Position numbers and translations under genes: made by a program. Source: Salisediminibacterium halotolerans (GTDB lineage: Bacteria > Bacillota > Bacilli > Bacillales > Salisediminibacteriaceae). From it: DNA of 64,000 bases. The stretch covers positions 485,418 to 549,417 of the forward strand of contig NZ_RKQQ01000002.1 in the NCBI RefSeq assembly GCF_003814815.1. Direction: 5' to 3'. Position 1 is the first letter of the stretch, and every line of letters starts with the position of its first letter. Below are positions 24,915 to 34,254 of the stretch, one piece after another. The notes beneath the pieces were generated by a model that had not been told where the DNA came from, made no database searches, and saw only the letters and a program-made list of their open reading frames with translations.

Positions 24915-25994
24915 TTACTCACCTCGCTTGTCGGACGAACCAATCAGTTTTTGGTCCATCTGCTCATTGAGCTGCTCCATTTCACTGATAAATTTTTTGC
25001 TTGATTCGATGATTCGGGTATTTGAAGCTTCCGTCATCTCAATCGCCGCATAAACGTCTTCGTAGGCTTTGCGGAAAGATTCCATCGCAACAGCGGGTTC
25101 TTCAAGTGTCCGCAATGTTTCTTCTGTGTTCGTTTTCAGCATTTCTGCGTTGTTTAAAAGCATCGATTCCGTTGTTTGATTGACGTTTTGAACGGCATCA
25201 ATCACTTTCTTCTGATTGCTGAGCGATAATTGAATCGACGCGGTTACAGTAATGATATTTTTCGTCATCGTAATTGCATTAAAAATCGCTTCTTCGAGTT
25301 TTTCATTGTTCTCAACAATGATATCTACGGAGGCAAGTGATTGCTGCAGGACAAGAACGGCTTGCTGCATATTTTTTATTCGCGAGAGGACTTTTTGTTG
25401 AGCTTTTTGAATTTCACTCGGATCATCCTGCCACTCGTCTTTTTTTACTTCGTTTTCTAGCAGTTCATTTAAATGCTTGCCGACGCCGATCTGTTCGTTC
25501 AGACCGCTGATTCGTTCGCGGGCAATATCTTTTAGCTGATAGAGCATAACGGTATCTTCTTGAAGCCGGTCTTTTCCGTGGAGCAGGGCATTGATAATTG
25601 TTTCAACTTCAGTTTCGATTGTTTCATATTTACGGATATATTTTTCCATCGGACTTTTTCGTGTTAATTTAGCAAGAAACTGTTTGAACTTTCCTTCTTG
25701 TAAATAGTTCGGTTCTAAATCAGAGACGACTTCTTTCAGTCGGCCGAGTTGTTCGGGAAGTTCCCCGTTTTGGTCAGTCATCATATCACTGACCGGTCTC
25801 TTTAAAGCTTCCAGGGTTTCACCGGCCTTTTCCTGCTCTTTTGTTCCCAGTTCACCAATCGAGGCAATGATCTCCTCAATATTATTGTCGCTTTTTAATT
25901 GTTCCGCTTTTTCTGCTGCGCGCTGTAATTCATCCTCAGATAATAAATCTTCTGCTTGTTTAATCGGATCACTATCATTTATTTGATTAGCCAT
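24915..25994 (-). CDS. TelA/YaaN-family toxic anion resistance protein
   Basis: This 359-aa, almost fully helical cytosolic protein belongs to the TelA family (YaaN, YceH in B. subtilis): LTRKSPMEKYIRKYETIETEVETIINALLHGKDRLQEDTVMLYQLKDIARERI is the diagnostic middle block, followed by long coiled-coil helices. Members are tied to tellurite and other stress resistance, but the mechanism is unknown. The ATG at 25994 (MANQINDSD) has TAGGAGGGA upstream, favoured over an earlier start without a site. It is first in a two-gene operon. Confidence 0.88.
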   Translation of the reverse strand: MANQINDSDPIKQAEDLLSEDELQRAAEKAEQLKSDNNIEEIIASIGELGTKEQEKAGETLEALKRPVSDMMTDQNGELPEQLGRLKEVVSDLEPNYLQEGKFKQFLAKLTRKSPMEKYIRKYETIETEVETIINALLHGKDRLQEDTVMLYQLKDIARERISGLNEQIGVGKHLNELLENEVKKDEWQDDPSEIQKAQQKVLSRIKNMQQAVLVLQQSLASVDIIVENNEKLEEAIFNAITMTKNIITVTASIQLSLSNQKKVIDAVQNVNQTTESMLLNNAEMLKTNTEETLRTLEEPAVAMESFRKAYEDVYAAIEMTEASNTRIIESSKKFISEMEQLNEQMDQKLIGSSDKRGE

Positions 25995-26184
25995 GCGGAT
26001 CCCTCCTATTTGATAAACATCAGTGCGAGTTCGAGAAACAGTGTCTGTCAATTTCTATTATACAAGGACATGAATCTTATCACAATCAAACCTCCATTCT
26101 TCTCAAGTTAAGGCGTAAGATTTCTTGCATACGATTCTGTTTGTTATGATTAGGCTGTTAATGATTTTGAGAGGAGAGCAATGT

Positions 26185-26967
26185 ATGTGTTTAATTGGAA
26201 TCGCTAAAGATGCTCATCCTGACTATCCTTTTATGCTTTGGGCAAATCGCGATGAATTTTATCACCGCCCGGCGAAAGAACTGCATAAACAGCCGTTAAA
26301 TGAAACATTTATGCTTGCAGGCAAGGACTTAGAAGCAGGGGGAACGTGGCTTGGTATACGTCCGGACGGCGAAATCGCTGCAGTGACAAACGTCCGCGGC
26401 ATGGTGCATAATCCGAACGCGCGGACACGGGGAGAAATCATTCCCTCCTTATTAAAAAGAGAAAAAGCTGTGCAAGATATTTATAACGAAAAAGATCAAT
26501 TTAACGGGTTCAACTTAATATACGGATCTGTTGACGGTGAAATGTCGTTGATAACGAATCAATCGGAAGCTGGTAAAACGATACACTCAGGCGTATTTGC
26601 TTTCAGCAACGGCGCTCTGACTGACCAGTGGCCGAAAACGGCTTTTTTGGAAGATCGTATAAAACACTCATTCGCATTGAAGGGACCGCGTTTGATTGAG
26701 TATGCATTTAATTCGCTCGGCAACCGTCAGCCGGCAGCTGATGATGAACTCCCGAATACCGGAGTGGGTTATTCGCTTGAAAAAATGCTTTCTCCGGCGT
26801 ATATCACCGGCGACCGCTACGGAACGAGGTGTTCAAGTATCATTTTACTCGATCAATTTGGACGCATAACATTTATTGAACGGACTTATTATCCGCTGTT
26901 CAAACAAGTCGGCTATGACTTTCCAATGATTGAGAAAGGGATATCTGGACAGGCAGCCACTAATTAG
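26185..26967 (+). CDS. NRDE (TANGO2-like) family protein
   Basis: This 260-aa protein has the family-naming NRDE motif in FMLWANRDEFYHRPAKEL (around residues 21-24) and begins MCLIGIAKD. In this Ntn-hydrolase-like family the Cys at position 2 would become the N-terminal nucleophile after Met removal. That supports the ATG at 26185 (GAGAGGAGAG upstream) over an upstream ATG at 26125. Biochemical function is unknown in bacteria; eukaryotic TANGO2 is linked to Golgi organisation and haem or lipid handling. Confidence 0.87.
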   Translation: MCLIGIAKDAHPDYPFMLWANRDEFYHRPAKELHKQPLNETFMLAGKDLEAGGTWLGIRPDGEIAAVTNVRGMVHNPNARTRGEIIPSLLKREKAVQDIYNEKDQFNGFNLIYGSVDGEMSLITNQSEAGKTIHSGVFAFSNGALTDQWPKTAFLEDRIKHSFALKGPRLIEYAFNSLGNRQPAADDELPNTGVGYSLEKMLSPAYITGDRYGTRCSSIILLDQFGRITFIERTYYPLFKQVGYDFPMIEKGISGQAATN

Positions 26968-27035
26968 GTATAATTTCACGGTACGATAGTTTCTTTTAAT
27001 CATTATTGAAATGCACGGGTTGGGGGGAGGAACAC

Positions 27036-27347
27036 ATGAAAGCGGTACTTTTAACAGCAGCCTTTGTTTTAACAGTATCTGTTTGGGGGAGTTTCATCTA
27101 TATTTTCGTTACGGACGATTCAACGTTGAATGTTTCATCTCAACCGGCGCGGGATTTTAATTCTGCGGATAGAGAAACGGATTTCGTTTTAAAAAATCAA
27201 AGCAGCATTGCCGATGAAGAGCGAAGCGCCGGTGAGGAATCGCGATCCGACGAAGGTCGCGCTCAGGATAATGAAGTTGAGCCAGGGGATGCGATCGGTT
27301 ATGGTGACGGTGTTTCGATTGAGGTCCTGCTTGCTGATGCAGATTAA
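27036..27347 (+). CDS. Hypothetical single-pass membrane or exported protein
   Basis: This 103-aa protein has an N-terminal hydrophobic segment (residues 2-25: AVLLTAAFVLTVSVWGSFIYIFV) and a hydrophilic, strongly acidic exterior part ending GYGDGVSIEVLLADAD. It has no family I recognise. GGGGGGAGGAACAC precedes the ATG at 27036. It lies just upstream of tatA but a separate candidate promoter sits between them. Confidence 0.6.
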   Translation: MKAVLLTAAFVLTVSVWGSFIYIFVTDDSTLNVSSQPARDFNSADRETDFVLKNQSSIADEERSAGEESRSDEGRAQDNEVEPGDAIGYGDGVSIEVLLADAD

Positions 27348-27390
27348 ACCAATTAAATTATGAACTTTGTATGAGAATCCCCGCTTATTA

Positions 27391-27419
27391 TAGTCAGGGG
27401 TTGTGTAAACGTTTATAAT
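27391..27419 (+). promoter_or_regulatory. Candidate tatA promoter with overlapping cre-like site
   Basis: TAGTCA (27391-27396) and TATAAT (27414-27419) are 17 nt apart. TGTAAACGTTTATA at 27404-27417 fits the CcpA cre consensus (TGWAANCGNTNWCA) except for T in place of C at position 13, and overlaps the -10 box. Such a placement would repress the tat genes under CcpA. Sequence match only. Confidence 0.4.
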
Positions 27420-27451
27420 AGCAATAGGCACCAGACAGAGGAGGTTAGACT

Positions 27452-27673
27452 ATGTTTTCAAATATTGGGATCCCCGGCTTAATTTTAATCTTAGTCATTG
27501 CGCTGATTATTTTCGGGCCGAAAAAGCTTCCAGAAATCGGTAAAGCTGTCGGGCAAACGTTAAAAGAATTTAAAAATTCGACAAAAGAATTAACGGAAGA
27601 TGAACATGATAAAGACAACTCAAAACAGTCATCTGAAGAACAAAAGGCCGAAGATAAAAAATCAACCGACTGA
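27452..27673 (+). CDS. tatA: Sec-independent protein translocase TatA
   Basis: This 73-aa pore-forming subunit of the twin-arginine translocase has a short membrane helix (residues 4-20, [17 protein letters not shown]), the [14 protein letters not shown] hinge and amphipathic helix, then a charged tail. RBS GGAGG at 27439. It is followed by tatC after about 80 nt, giving a minimal two-component TatA-TatC system as in Bacillus. Confidence 0.95.
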   Translation: MFSNIGIPGLILILVIALIIFGPKKLPEIGKAVGQTLKEFKNSTKELTEDEHDKDNSKQSSEEQKAEDKKSTD

Positions 27674-27754
27674 TTGCAGCAATTGATACGACCGGTAAAA
27701 GGATGTGAGGTGACCGTCGCTTTGCATCTTTTTCGTGTTTAAGGAGCGAAAGAC

Positions 27755-28495
27755 ATGTCTGATGAAAGCATGAACCTATTAGATCATTTAGATGAATTAC
27801 GTAAACGGCTGATGATTGTAGCCGGAAGTTTTTTAGTGTTTTTTATTGCAGTATTCATTTTTGTTCAAGATATTTATGACTGGTTTACCCAAGATCTTGA
27901 TATGACCCTGGCTGTTCTCGGTCCTTTGGATATTATAATTATTTATTTTACATTGGCTGCTGTATTAGCTCTTGCGTTGACAGTGCCGATATTGATTCTG
28001 CAAATTTGGCTGTTTGTCAGTCCTGCTTTAACAGATAAAGAACGAAAAGCGACGATTATTTATATACCGGCTTCCTTTGTCTTATTTGTGGGCGGATTGG
28101 CATTCGGTTATTTTATCGTCATGCCGATCGTACTCAACTTTCTCATCGATTTAGGTGCGGGAACGTTTGAAACGATGTTTACAGCGGATAAGTACTTTCA
28201 ATTTTTACTTAGAATGACGATTCCTTTCAGCATACTATTCGAAATGCCGTTAGTTGTGATGTTTTTAACCAGTATCGGGGTCATCACGCCAAAGGGGATG
28301 AAGCAAAACCGGAAATACGCGTACTTCGTCTTAATTGTTGTCAGCGTGTTGATTTCACCGCCGGATTTTGTATCAGATATTCTCGTGATCGTGCCGTTGC
28401 TGCTTTTATATGAAATTAGTATCAATATGTCATACCTCGTCTACAGAAGAAAGCTGAAGCGCGAAAAAGAGCGGGACAAAGAACTTTCCGGATGA
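27755..28495 (+). CDS. tatC: Sec-independent protein translocase TatC
   Basis: This 246-aa six-helix receptor subunit binds twin-arginine signal peptides. It has the N-terminal HLDELRKRL motif, the conserved FVSPALTDKERK loop, Phe/Glu residues of the second loop (RMTIPFSILFEMPLVVMFL) and SPPDFVSDILVIVPLLLLYEIS near the end. It acts in the membrane with TatA. A hairpin terminator follows. Confidence 0.96.
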   Translation: MSDESMNLLDHLDELRKRLMIVAGSFLVFFIAVFIFVQDIYDWFTQDLDMTLAVLGPLDIIIIYFTLAAVLALALTVPILILQIWLFVSPALTDKERKATIIYIPASFVLFVGGLAFGYFIVMPIVLNFLIDLGAGTFETMFTADKYFQFLLRMTIPFSILFEMPLVVMFLTSIGVITPKGMKQNRKYAYFVLIVVSVLISPPDFVSDILVIVPLLLLYEISINMSYLVYRRKLKREKERDKELSG

Positions 28496-28520
28496 TAAAC
28501 GTACCGATTTCCGTCTGCAC

Positions 28521-28554
28521 AATGCCTCTGTATTAAAATACGGAGGCATTTTTT
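28521..28554 (+). terminator. Rho-independent terminator after tatC
   Basis: AATGCCTCTGTATT pairs with AATACGGAGGCATT (one mismatch or wobble) around a short A-rich loop and continues into TTTTTT, about 28521-28554. Confidence 0.85.
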
Positions 28555-28670
28555 ATGACTATTTTTTGACATTTGAACAAAAGACACAATATTTTCAATA
28601 TAATCCCGCCAAACATTGAGGCATGTCGTTCAGAATAAAAGAGGAAACAGTTGTAAAAGGAGGATGCAAA

Positions 28671-29564
28671 GTGCTGACCAGACCCTTAATTGAGAAGGAG
28701 CGACTGATAAAAAGCGTAATCGCAGCCGCCGTATGTATATCAGTTCATCTGGTTTTTACTTTTTTCTACAGCGGTCCCCAACCGGTCATTAGTCAAAGCG
28801 CTGTCCCAACCGCAGGAATCTTTCTGTCTTTTATATTGACCGTATATTTTATCAGTAAACTGTTCGAACTTCTTTCGCTCAAACGGATTCAAACAGCCGT
28901 TAGCTTGTTTTTATACGTGTTTTTATTGTTATGGGCGGTTAACAGTCTCGGACATGTTGTATTCCAGACCGGCATGAACCAATTGCTTTTGTTTTATTAC
29001 ACCTTTGTTTTGTCAGGAGTAAAAGCTCTGCTGATTTTTTTCTTCTTCAAGACCGGGTTTTCGCAGCAAAACGATGTGATAGACAAACTGAAACAATATG
29101 CTGCGTCTGTAAACAAATTAACATTAAGTATTCGTATGTTCGTTGCTTTTCTTTTAATGTTTTCGGCTTATTATTTAATGAGCGTGTTATTTTTCCCCTT
29201 TATAGAGCCGCATTATAACGAAAACATCATTCTGTACAGCAATGCCGCCTTCGAAATGTCACCTGTTGTTGCGATGCTGCTTCATGCAGTTGTCGTATTG
29301 GTAGTCACGTTGCCGGTGATTGCATGTTGGAACGGCACGAAAAATTCTTTGCTTTTTTGGCTCGGCTTTCCGCTGTTTTTAATCGTCGCAGTTCATTGGC
29401 TGATCTTTTACGGCGGCTGGTCTGGCGGATTCCGTTTTCCGGTTTTTATTCATTTGACGCTGACTTTGTATCTTCAGGCGATTATTCTCCTTCATGCTTT
29501 ATATGTAGGGGATGATCAATATGATCATGTGAAATCTGTCCGGTTTTATTCGTCCGCTGAATAA
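28671..29564 (+). CDS. Hypothetical polytopic membrane protein (YIP1-like size and layout)
   Basis: This 297-aa protein has about seven hydrophobic helices with no recognisable catalytic motif. The GTG at 28671 (MLTRPLIEKERLIKS) lies after AAAGGAGG, which is a stronger start than an earlier ATG at 28623. Its size and helix count are compatible with Yip1-type or other small polytopic families, but no signature was identified. It stands alone between two terminators. Confidence 0.65.
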   Translation: MLTRPLIEKERLIKSVIAAAVCISVHLVFTFFYSGPQPVISQSAVPTAGIFLSFILTVYFISKLFELLSLKRIQTAVSLFLYVFLLLWAVNSLGHVVFQTGMNQLLLFYYTFVLSGVKALLIFFFFKTGFSQQNDVIDKLKQYAASVNKLTLSIRMFVAFLLMFSAYYLMSVLFFPFIEPHYNENIILYSNAAFEMSPVVAMLLHAVVVLVVTLPVIACWNGTKNSLLFWLGFPLFLIVAVHWLIFYGGWSGGFRFPVFIHLTLTLYLQAIILLHALYVGDDQYDHVKSVRFYSSAE

Positions 29565-29576
29565 CCCGGTTCTGAA

Positions 29577-29608
29577 CAAAAGACCGCCGGCATCACCGGC
29601 GGTCTTTT
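29577..29608. terminator. Bidirectional terminator
   Basis: AAAAGACCGCCGG pairs with CCGGCGGTCTTTT around CATCA (about 29577-29607), between a plus-strand membrane protein gene and dck on the minus strand. Confidence 0.88.
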
Positions 29609-29621
29609 GTTCAATATAAAG

Positions 29622-30293
29622 TTATGAAAGATATAGCCGTCGTTGCGATGGGTCATGCTGCAGTTTTTCTAAAGCGCGGACAATCGATTTGATTGAATCC
29701 GGATCAAAACAATCATAGTAATCAATATCAAGATGAAGCACAGGACACTCATTAAATTGATTAATCCATATTTGATAACGCTGGTGAAGATCAAGCCAAA
29801 AATCCCTCGGCGTCTGTATTTCCATTTCCCGGCCGCGTTCTTCAATGCGACGCATAATACTTTCGAACGACCCGTCAATATAAATCAATACATCCGGTTT
29901 GGGAAAGTAGGGATTCATGACCATCGCCTCAAACAATGAGTGGTACGTATTGAAATCGCGTTCGGTCATATTGCCTTGATCGTATTGCAGCTGGGCGAAA
30001 ATACCGACGTCTTCGTATATACTTCGGTCTTGAACGTATCCCATGCCTTGCTCGTGCATATGCTTTTGCTGCTTGAAACGTTCCGCAAGAAAATACATTT
30101 GTAAATGGAAAGACCATTTTTTGAAATCATCATAATAATCTTCCAAATAAGGGTTGCCTTCTACTTTTTCAAAGGCCGGTTTCATTTCCAGCGCTTCAGC
30201 CAATCGGTTGGTTAAACTCGATTTTCCTACGCCGACTGTCCCGGCTAAAGTGAAAAGAGAGTCCGTTCTGAGTTCATGTTTAACAGCTTCCAT
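29622..30293 (-). CDS. dck: Deoxyadenosine/deoxycytidine kinase
   Basis: This 223-aa deoxynucleoside kinase phosphorylates deoxyadenosine and deoxycytidine in salvage. The P-loop is GTVGVGKSSL (near residue 20), the substrate-binding block is WSFHLQMYFLAERFKQQ, then the DRSIYED (DRS) motif and the LID region RRIEERGREMEIQTPRDFW. It aligns well with B. subtilis Dck. The ATG at 30293 has GTGGAGGC upstream; an earlier ATG is inside that site. It follows dgk by about 20 nt, as in the dck/dgk pair of B. subtilis. Confidence 0.92.
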   Translation of the reverse strand: MEAVKHELRTDSLFTLAGTVGVGKSSLTNRLAEALEMKPAFEKVEGNPYLEDYYDDFKKWSFHLQMYFLAERFKQQKHMHEQGMGYVQDRSIYEDVGIFAQLQYDQGNMTERDFNTYHSLFEAMVMNPYFPKPDVLIYIDGSFESIMRRIEERGREMEIQTPRDFWLDLHQRYQIWINQFNECPVLHLDIDYYDCFDPDSIKSIVRALEKLQHDPSQRRLYLS

Positions 30294-30313
30294 TAAAAAG
30301 CCTCCACATTCCA

Positions 30314-30964
30314 TTAAAATAAGGTTTGTTTTTGATTTAATATACCGTCTATTTGGTCAGCAATACGGGTGAAATCTTCTTCACGCTGGATAAAATCGAG
30401 TTCATCGCCGTTTATTGTAATGATTGGTACGTTAGGATAGACCCTTTGGTGGTCTTTCATAAATTGATGGTAATCGTTTGCCAGCCGCTGTAAATAGTCA
30501 GGGTCGATCGACTGTTCCATTGCTCGGCCGCGCATTTTGATTCGGCTCATCAATGTATCAAGACTCGCATGCAAATATATAATGACATTAGGCGTAGGAA
30601 GGCCGTCAGTGAGGATGTTGTATATCCGGTCGTATTTATCAAAATGATGCTGTTGCAACGTTTGTTTCGCAAACAAATGGTTTTTAAATATATGATAATC
30701 ACTGACGACAGGATGTCCTTTCGTTAAAAATCGTTCGTAAGTATCTTCGAGCTGTTTAAAACGATTGCAAAGAAAAAACATTTCCGTTTGAAAACTCCAT
30801 TCATCAATGTCTTCATAAAATTTGGATAAAAAAGGGTTTTCATCAACAATTTCTTTTAATAAATGATATTGATAATAGTCAGCCAATTTTGTCGCAAGAG
30901 AAGTTTTTCCGACCCCGATCGGACCTTCCACGGCGATAAAAGGCGAATCATTGACGTTTTCCAT
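30314..30964 (-). CDS. dgk: Deoxyguanosine kinase
   Basis: This 216-aa kinase for purine deoxynucleosides has the P-loop EGPIGVGKTSLA (residues 14-25), WSFQTEMFFLCNRFKQLED, the DYHIFKN block (in place of DRS, as in B. subtilis Dgk) and the LID SRIKMRGRAMEQ. It is first gene of the dgk-dck operon and is divergent from degV. Confidence 0.92.
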   Translation of the reverse strand: MENVNDSPFIAVEGPIGVGKTSLATKLADYYQYHLLKEIVDENPFLSKFYEDIDEWSFQTEMFFLCNRFKQLEDTYERFLTKGHPVVSDYHIFKNHLFAKQTLQQHHFDKYDRIYNILTDGLPTPNVIIYLHASLDTLMSRIKMRGRAMEQSIDPDYLQRLANDYHQFMKDHQRVYPNVPIITINGDELDFIQREEDFTRIADQIDGILNQKQTLF

Positions 30965-31122
30965 TCATTTGGCCTCCTTTCAGCTTAAATTCGCAAAAAA
31001 CAGCATTGATTATTTTATCATATCTTATTCGATCGGTGAGATAAAATTCTTCTCCTTTTATGATGCTTAACATCAAAAGAAGACTATAGTATGATAAATA
31101 AGTAAAGAGGGGAGGAGAAACC

Positions 31123-31974
31123 ATGGGGCAAAACGTAAAAATTGTTACAGACTCTACACTAGATCTTACAGGCGAAGAAATTAATGAACTAAATATTTCT
31201 GTAGTTCCTCTCACCGTCACAATGCAAGGCCAGTCTTATTTAGACGGAGTGGATATTACCTCAAAACAATTTTCAGCATTTTTAAATGAAAATGAAGAAA
31301 TCCCGCAAAGCTCACAGCCTTCTGTCGGGCAGTTTTTAGAGGTGTATGACGAAGCCGGCCAAGACGGGAGTAAAGTGCTGTCGATTCATATGTCCAGCGG
31401 TATGAGCGGCACGCATGCATCTGCAGTGCAGGCGGCGGAACTGACAGAAACCGATGTGCAAGTCATCGATTCAGGATTCATTTCTGTTGCGCTCGGTTTT
31501 CAAGTCCGCGAAGCAGCTCAGCTGGCAAACTCAGGAGAAAACAGGGAAAATATTGTTGCCAGGCTCAATCATATTAAAGAGAATACATCGCTTTATATCA
31601 TGGTGGACACGCTTGACTATTTAGTGAAAGGCGGACGTATCGGGAGAGGAAGGGCTTTTCTCGGTTCGTTAATGAAAATCAAGCCGATTGCTTCCCTGGA
31701 CGATGGTGTATACACACCAGCATCGAAAGTTCGAACGCATATGCAAATGATCAAATTCATGAAAAATAAATTTCAAGAAGAAGCTGCCGGAAAGACAGTG
31801 AAAGGGATCGGCATTGCTCAAGTCGATGCGGAGCCGCTGGCTGAACAGCTTAAGTCGGCGATTGCAGATATTTCCGGTTTTGAGGATATCTCAATTGTCG
31901 AAACAACTCCGATTGTCAGTACGCATACAGGGCCGGGTGCACTAGCATTGATGTATTATTTTGATAACGATTAA
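31123..31974 (+). CDS. DegV family fatty-acid-binding protein
   Basis: This 283-aa two-domain protein opens KIVTDSTLDL and has the family motifs LSIHMSSGMSGTHASA, VIDSGFISVALGFQV and TLDYLVKGGRIGRG, ending with STHTGPGALAL. DegV (FakB-like) proteins bind fatty acids and, with a FakA kinase, allow phosphorylation of exogenous acyl chains. No fakA is in the window. RBS GGGGAGGAG. Confidence 0.9.
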   Translation: MGQNVKIVTDSTLDLTGEEINELNISVVPLTVTMQGQSYLDGVDITSKQFSAFLNENEEIPQSSQPSVGQFLEVYDEAGQDGSKVLSIHMSSGMSGTHASAVQAAELTETDVQVIDSGFISVALGFQVREAAQLANSGENRENIVARLNHIKENTSLYIMVDTLDYLVKGGRIGRGRAFLGSLMKIKPIASLDDGVYTPASKVRTHMQMIKFMKNKFQEEAAGKTVKGIGIAQVDAEPLAEQLKSAIADISGFEDISIVETTPIVSTHTGPGALALMYYFDND

Positions 31975-31985
31975 TAACGAATAAC

Positions 31986-32014
31986 AAAAGGAGCCTTAAA
32001 AGGCTCCTTTTCTT
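31986..32014. terminator. Bidirectional terminator between degV and the formate dehydrogenase gene
   Basis: AAAGGAGCC pairs with GGCTCCTTT around TTAAAA, with A-rich and T-rich flanks on the two sides. Confidence 0.85.
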
Positions 32015-32017
32015 TAG

Positions 32018-34075
32018 TTATTGCCTCAGTTTGTCAATCCGTATCGCACACGCCTTGTATTCAGCAGTTCCTGAGATCGGGTCAAATTCATCGATTGTCA
32101 ACACATTCGTCGGCACTTCACGCCAGTGAAAGCTCATAAACACAAGGTCAGTCTGGACTTCTTCTGTCAAACGGGCTTTTACGGTGACTTCGCCCCTTCT
32201 TGAAGCGACAGAGACATATTCTCCGTCCTCAATTCCTAATTCTTCCGCTGTCAGCGGGTGAATATCAGCGGTTTCTTCCGTTTGTTTACGTTTGACTGTA
32301 TCAGGATAGTATCGTGTCTGTGTGTTTGTGTTGTATGGTTCGTATCGGCGTCCAGTTGTTAACGTCAACGGATACTCACTGTCCGGAAGTTCAACCGGGG
32401 CCGTATAGGTTACCGGAGTAAATGGTGCTGTTTTTCCTCGGGAATCATGAAATTCTGTATGCAATAAGGTTGTCCCGGGATGATCTTCATGAGGACACGG
32501 GTACTGTATGCTCCCTTGATTGTCGAGACGGGCATGGCTGATTCCGCCGTAAAGGTGATCTGCAATCATGCGAACTTCTTCCCAGATCGCGCCGGCATCT
32601 GCATAATGCATCGGATAGCCCATCTTCGTGCTTAAGCGGCAAAGAATTTCCCAATCGTCTAATGCTTTGCCTGGGGCTGGGACGGCAGGTCGAACGCGCT
32701 GAATTCTGCGGTCGGTGTTCGTGTAGGTGCCGTCTGATTCGGCCCATCCTTTCGCAGGTAAGACGACGTCAGCGATCTCAGCTGTTTCGGTTAAAAATAA
32801 ATCTTGAACGACGAGAAAATCCAGGTTTTTAAATAACTCAGTTGTATGATTTTTATGAACGTCCGCTACCAGCGGGTTCTCGCCGATCACGTATAAACTT
32901 TTCATCGCCCCGCTTTCCATTTGCTCAAGGACGGATGTTTGTGTCCGTCCGGGATTCGGATTAAGCGTGACATTCCATAAAGACTCAATCTTGTTTCGGT
33001 AGGCATCGTCAGAAACAGGCACAGCACCTGTCAGCATATTCGGCAAACAGCCCATGTCGCCAGCACCTTGAACGTTATTTTGTCCCCGAAGCGGCATGAT
33101 CCCCGTTCCTTCGCGTCCGATATGACCGGTTAAAAGGCTGAGATTGGCAATATCAAAGACATTATTCACACCGCAGTGATGCTCGGTAATTCCGAGTGTA
33201 TAAGCGATCATCGCCCGGTCAGCTTTCGCAAATGTTTCGGCAGCAGCGAAAATATCCTTCTCTTCTAACCCTGTAATTTTCGCAACCTTTTCTAGAGGAT
33301 ACTCGGCGGTCTGAGCTTTCAGATCGTTGAAATTGATTGCCGATCGGGTAAGAAAACGTTCATCATACCAGCCGTTTTCAATAATAATTTTGATCATGCC
33401 GTTCATTAATGCGATATCTGAACCGACGGCAATTTGTAAGTGTTGATCCGCTGCTTTCGTCATCGATATTTTCCTCGGATCGACGACAATGATTTTCATG
33501 CCGTTTTTAACAGCTTTTTTCATCCGGTTCGCGATAATCGGATGAGCTTCGGCAGTATTTGACCCCATGAGCAGCAAAACATCCGCGCGGTCAATGTCAT
33601 CAATCGAGCTTGTCGGGAACCCGTTTCCAAAAACAGTCGCCAGACCGGCGACGGACGGAGCATGTCAAGTCCTGTTACATCCGTCTATATTATTGGATCC
33701 CATCACAGCACGAGTGAATTTTTGCGTGGCAAAATTGGCTTCATTTGTTGTGCGCGCGCAAGCAAACATGCTGAACGCATCCGGGCCGAATTGTTGTTTG
33801 ATCCCTGTAAGTTTATCAGCGATAAAGGAAAGGGCTTCTTCCCAGCTAGCTTCTGTAAATTCACCCGCTTTTTTTATTAAAGGAACCGTCAGCCGGTCTT
33901 CGGAATGGATGTAATGATAACCTAACGCTCCTTTAATGCACGTTTGGCCTTTATTGACAGGGGCAGACTTATCACCGCGCACCCTTACGATTTGATCATT
34001 CTCTGTTTCAATAATCAGCCCGCAGCCCGTTCCGCAATAGGCGCATGTAGTAGCTGTTTCGTGACGTTCTGTCAT
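32018..34075 (-). CDS. Formate dehydrogenase H-like, selenocysteine-containing (in-frame UGA)
   Basis: The gene is one 686-codon frame with a single in-frame TGA at 33665-33667. Residues 1-136 hold the 4Fe-4S ligands C11, C14, C18, C46 and K48 (CIKG), equal to C8/C11/C15/C42/K44 of E. coli FDH-H. The TGA is codon 137 and is followed at once by His and PSVAGL, as Sec140-His141 in FDH-H; R330 in PLRGQNNVQGA matches R333. The C-terminal MopB_CT domain (about 560-685) binds bis-MGD. The enzyme should oxidise formate to CO2. Length (685) is close to FDH-H (715), without the extra Fe-S domains of YrhE/YjgC types. A SECIS-like hairpin follows the UGA. No fdhD, electron-carrier or sel genes are in the window. 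Confidence 0.9.
33636..33667 (-). promoter_or_regulatory. UGA selenocysteine codon and bacterial SECIS-like hairpin
   Basis: On the minus strand the UGA (33665-33667) is followed by 12 nt and then GUCGCC-GGUCU-GGCGAC (33652 down to 33636), a perfect 6-bp stem with a five-base GGUCU loop. E. coli fdhF has its SelB-binding loop with the same GGUCU bases at nearly the same distance from UGA. The hairpin also encodes the conserved VAGLAT residues, so part of it could be coincidence. That is less likely given both arms are perfect. Confidence 0.82.
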
Positions 34076-34254
34076 TCAAATCACCCTTTCATCATTCACT
34101 TAGTTACATTGTATCAGCATTTTGGAAGCGTTTTCTCATAAAAAGTGTAGAATTTTTGAAAGTTATCAAACAATTGCGGGTTTGCTAAATGTTAAATTTG
34201 TAACAAACTAAATTATTCGATAGAATAATGTTAGATAATGTAAGGGGTGAAAAA

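Noticed and set aside
24915..26051. Longer start for the TelA-type protein giving 378 aa
   Set aside because: The start 19 codons downstream has a perfect TAGGAGGGA site, while the longer start has none and its extra residues do not look like the family.
32018..34075. Frameshifted or nonsense-mutated formate dehydrogenase pseudogene
   Set aside because: The two parts are in one frame, the only interruption is a TGA exactly at the Sec position, the bridging 29 codons are conserved, and a SECIS-like hairpin follows.
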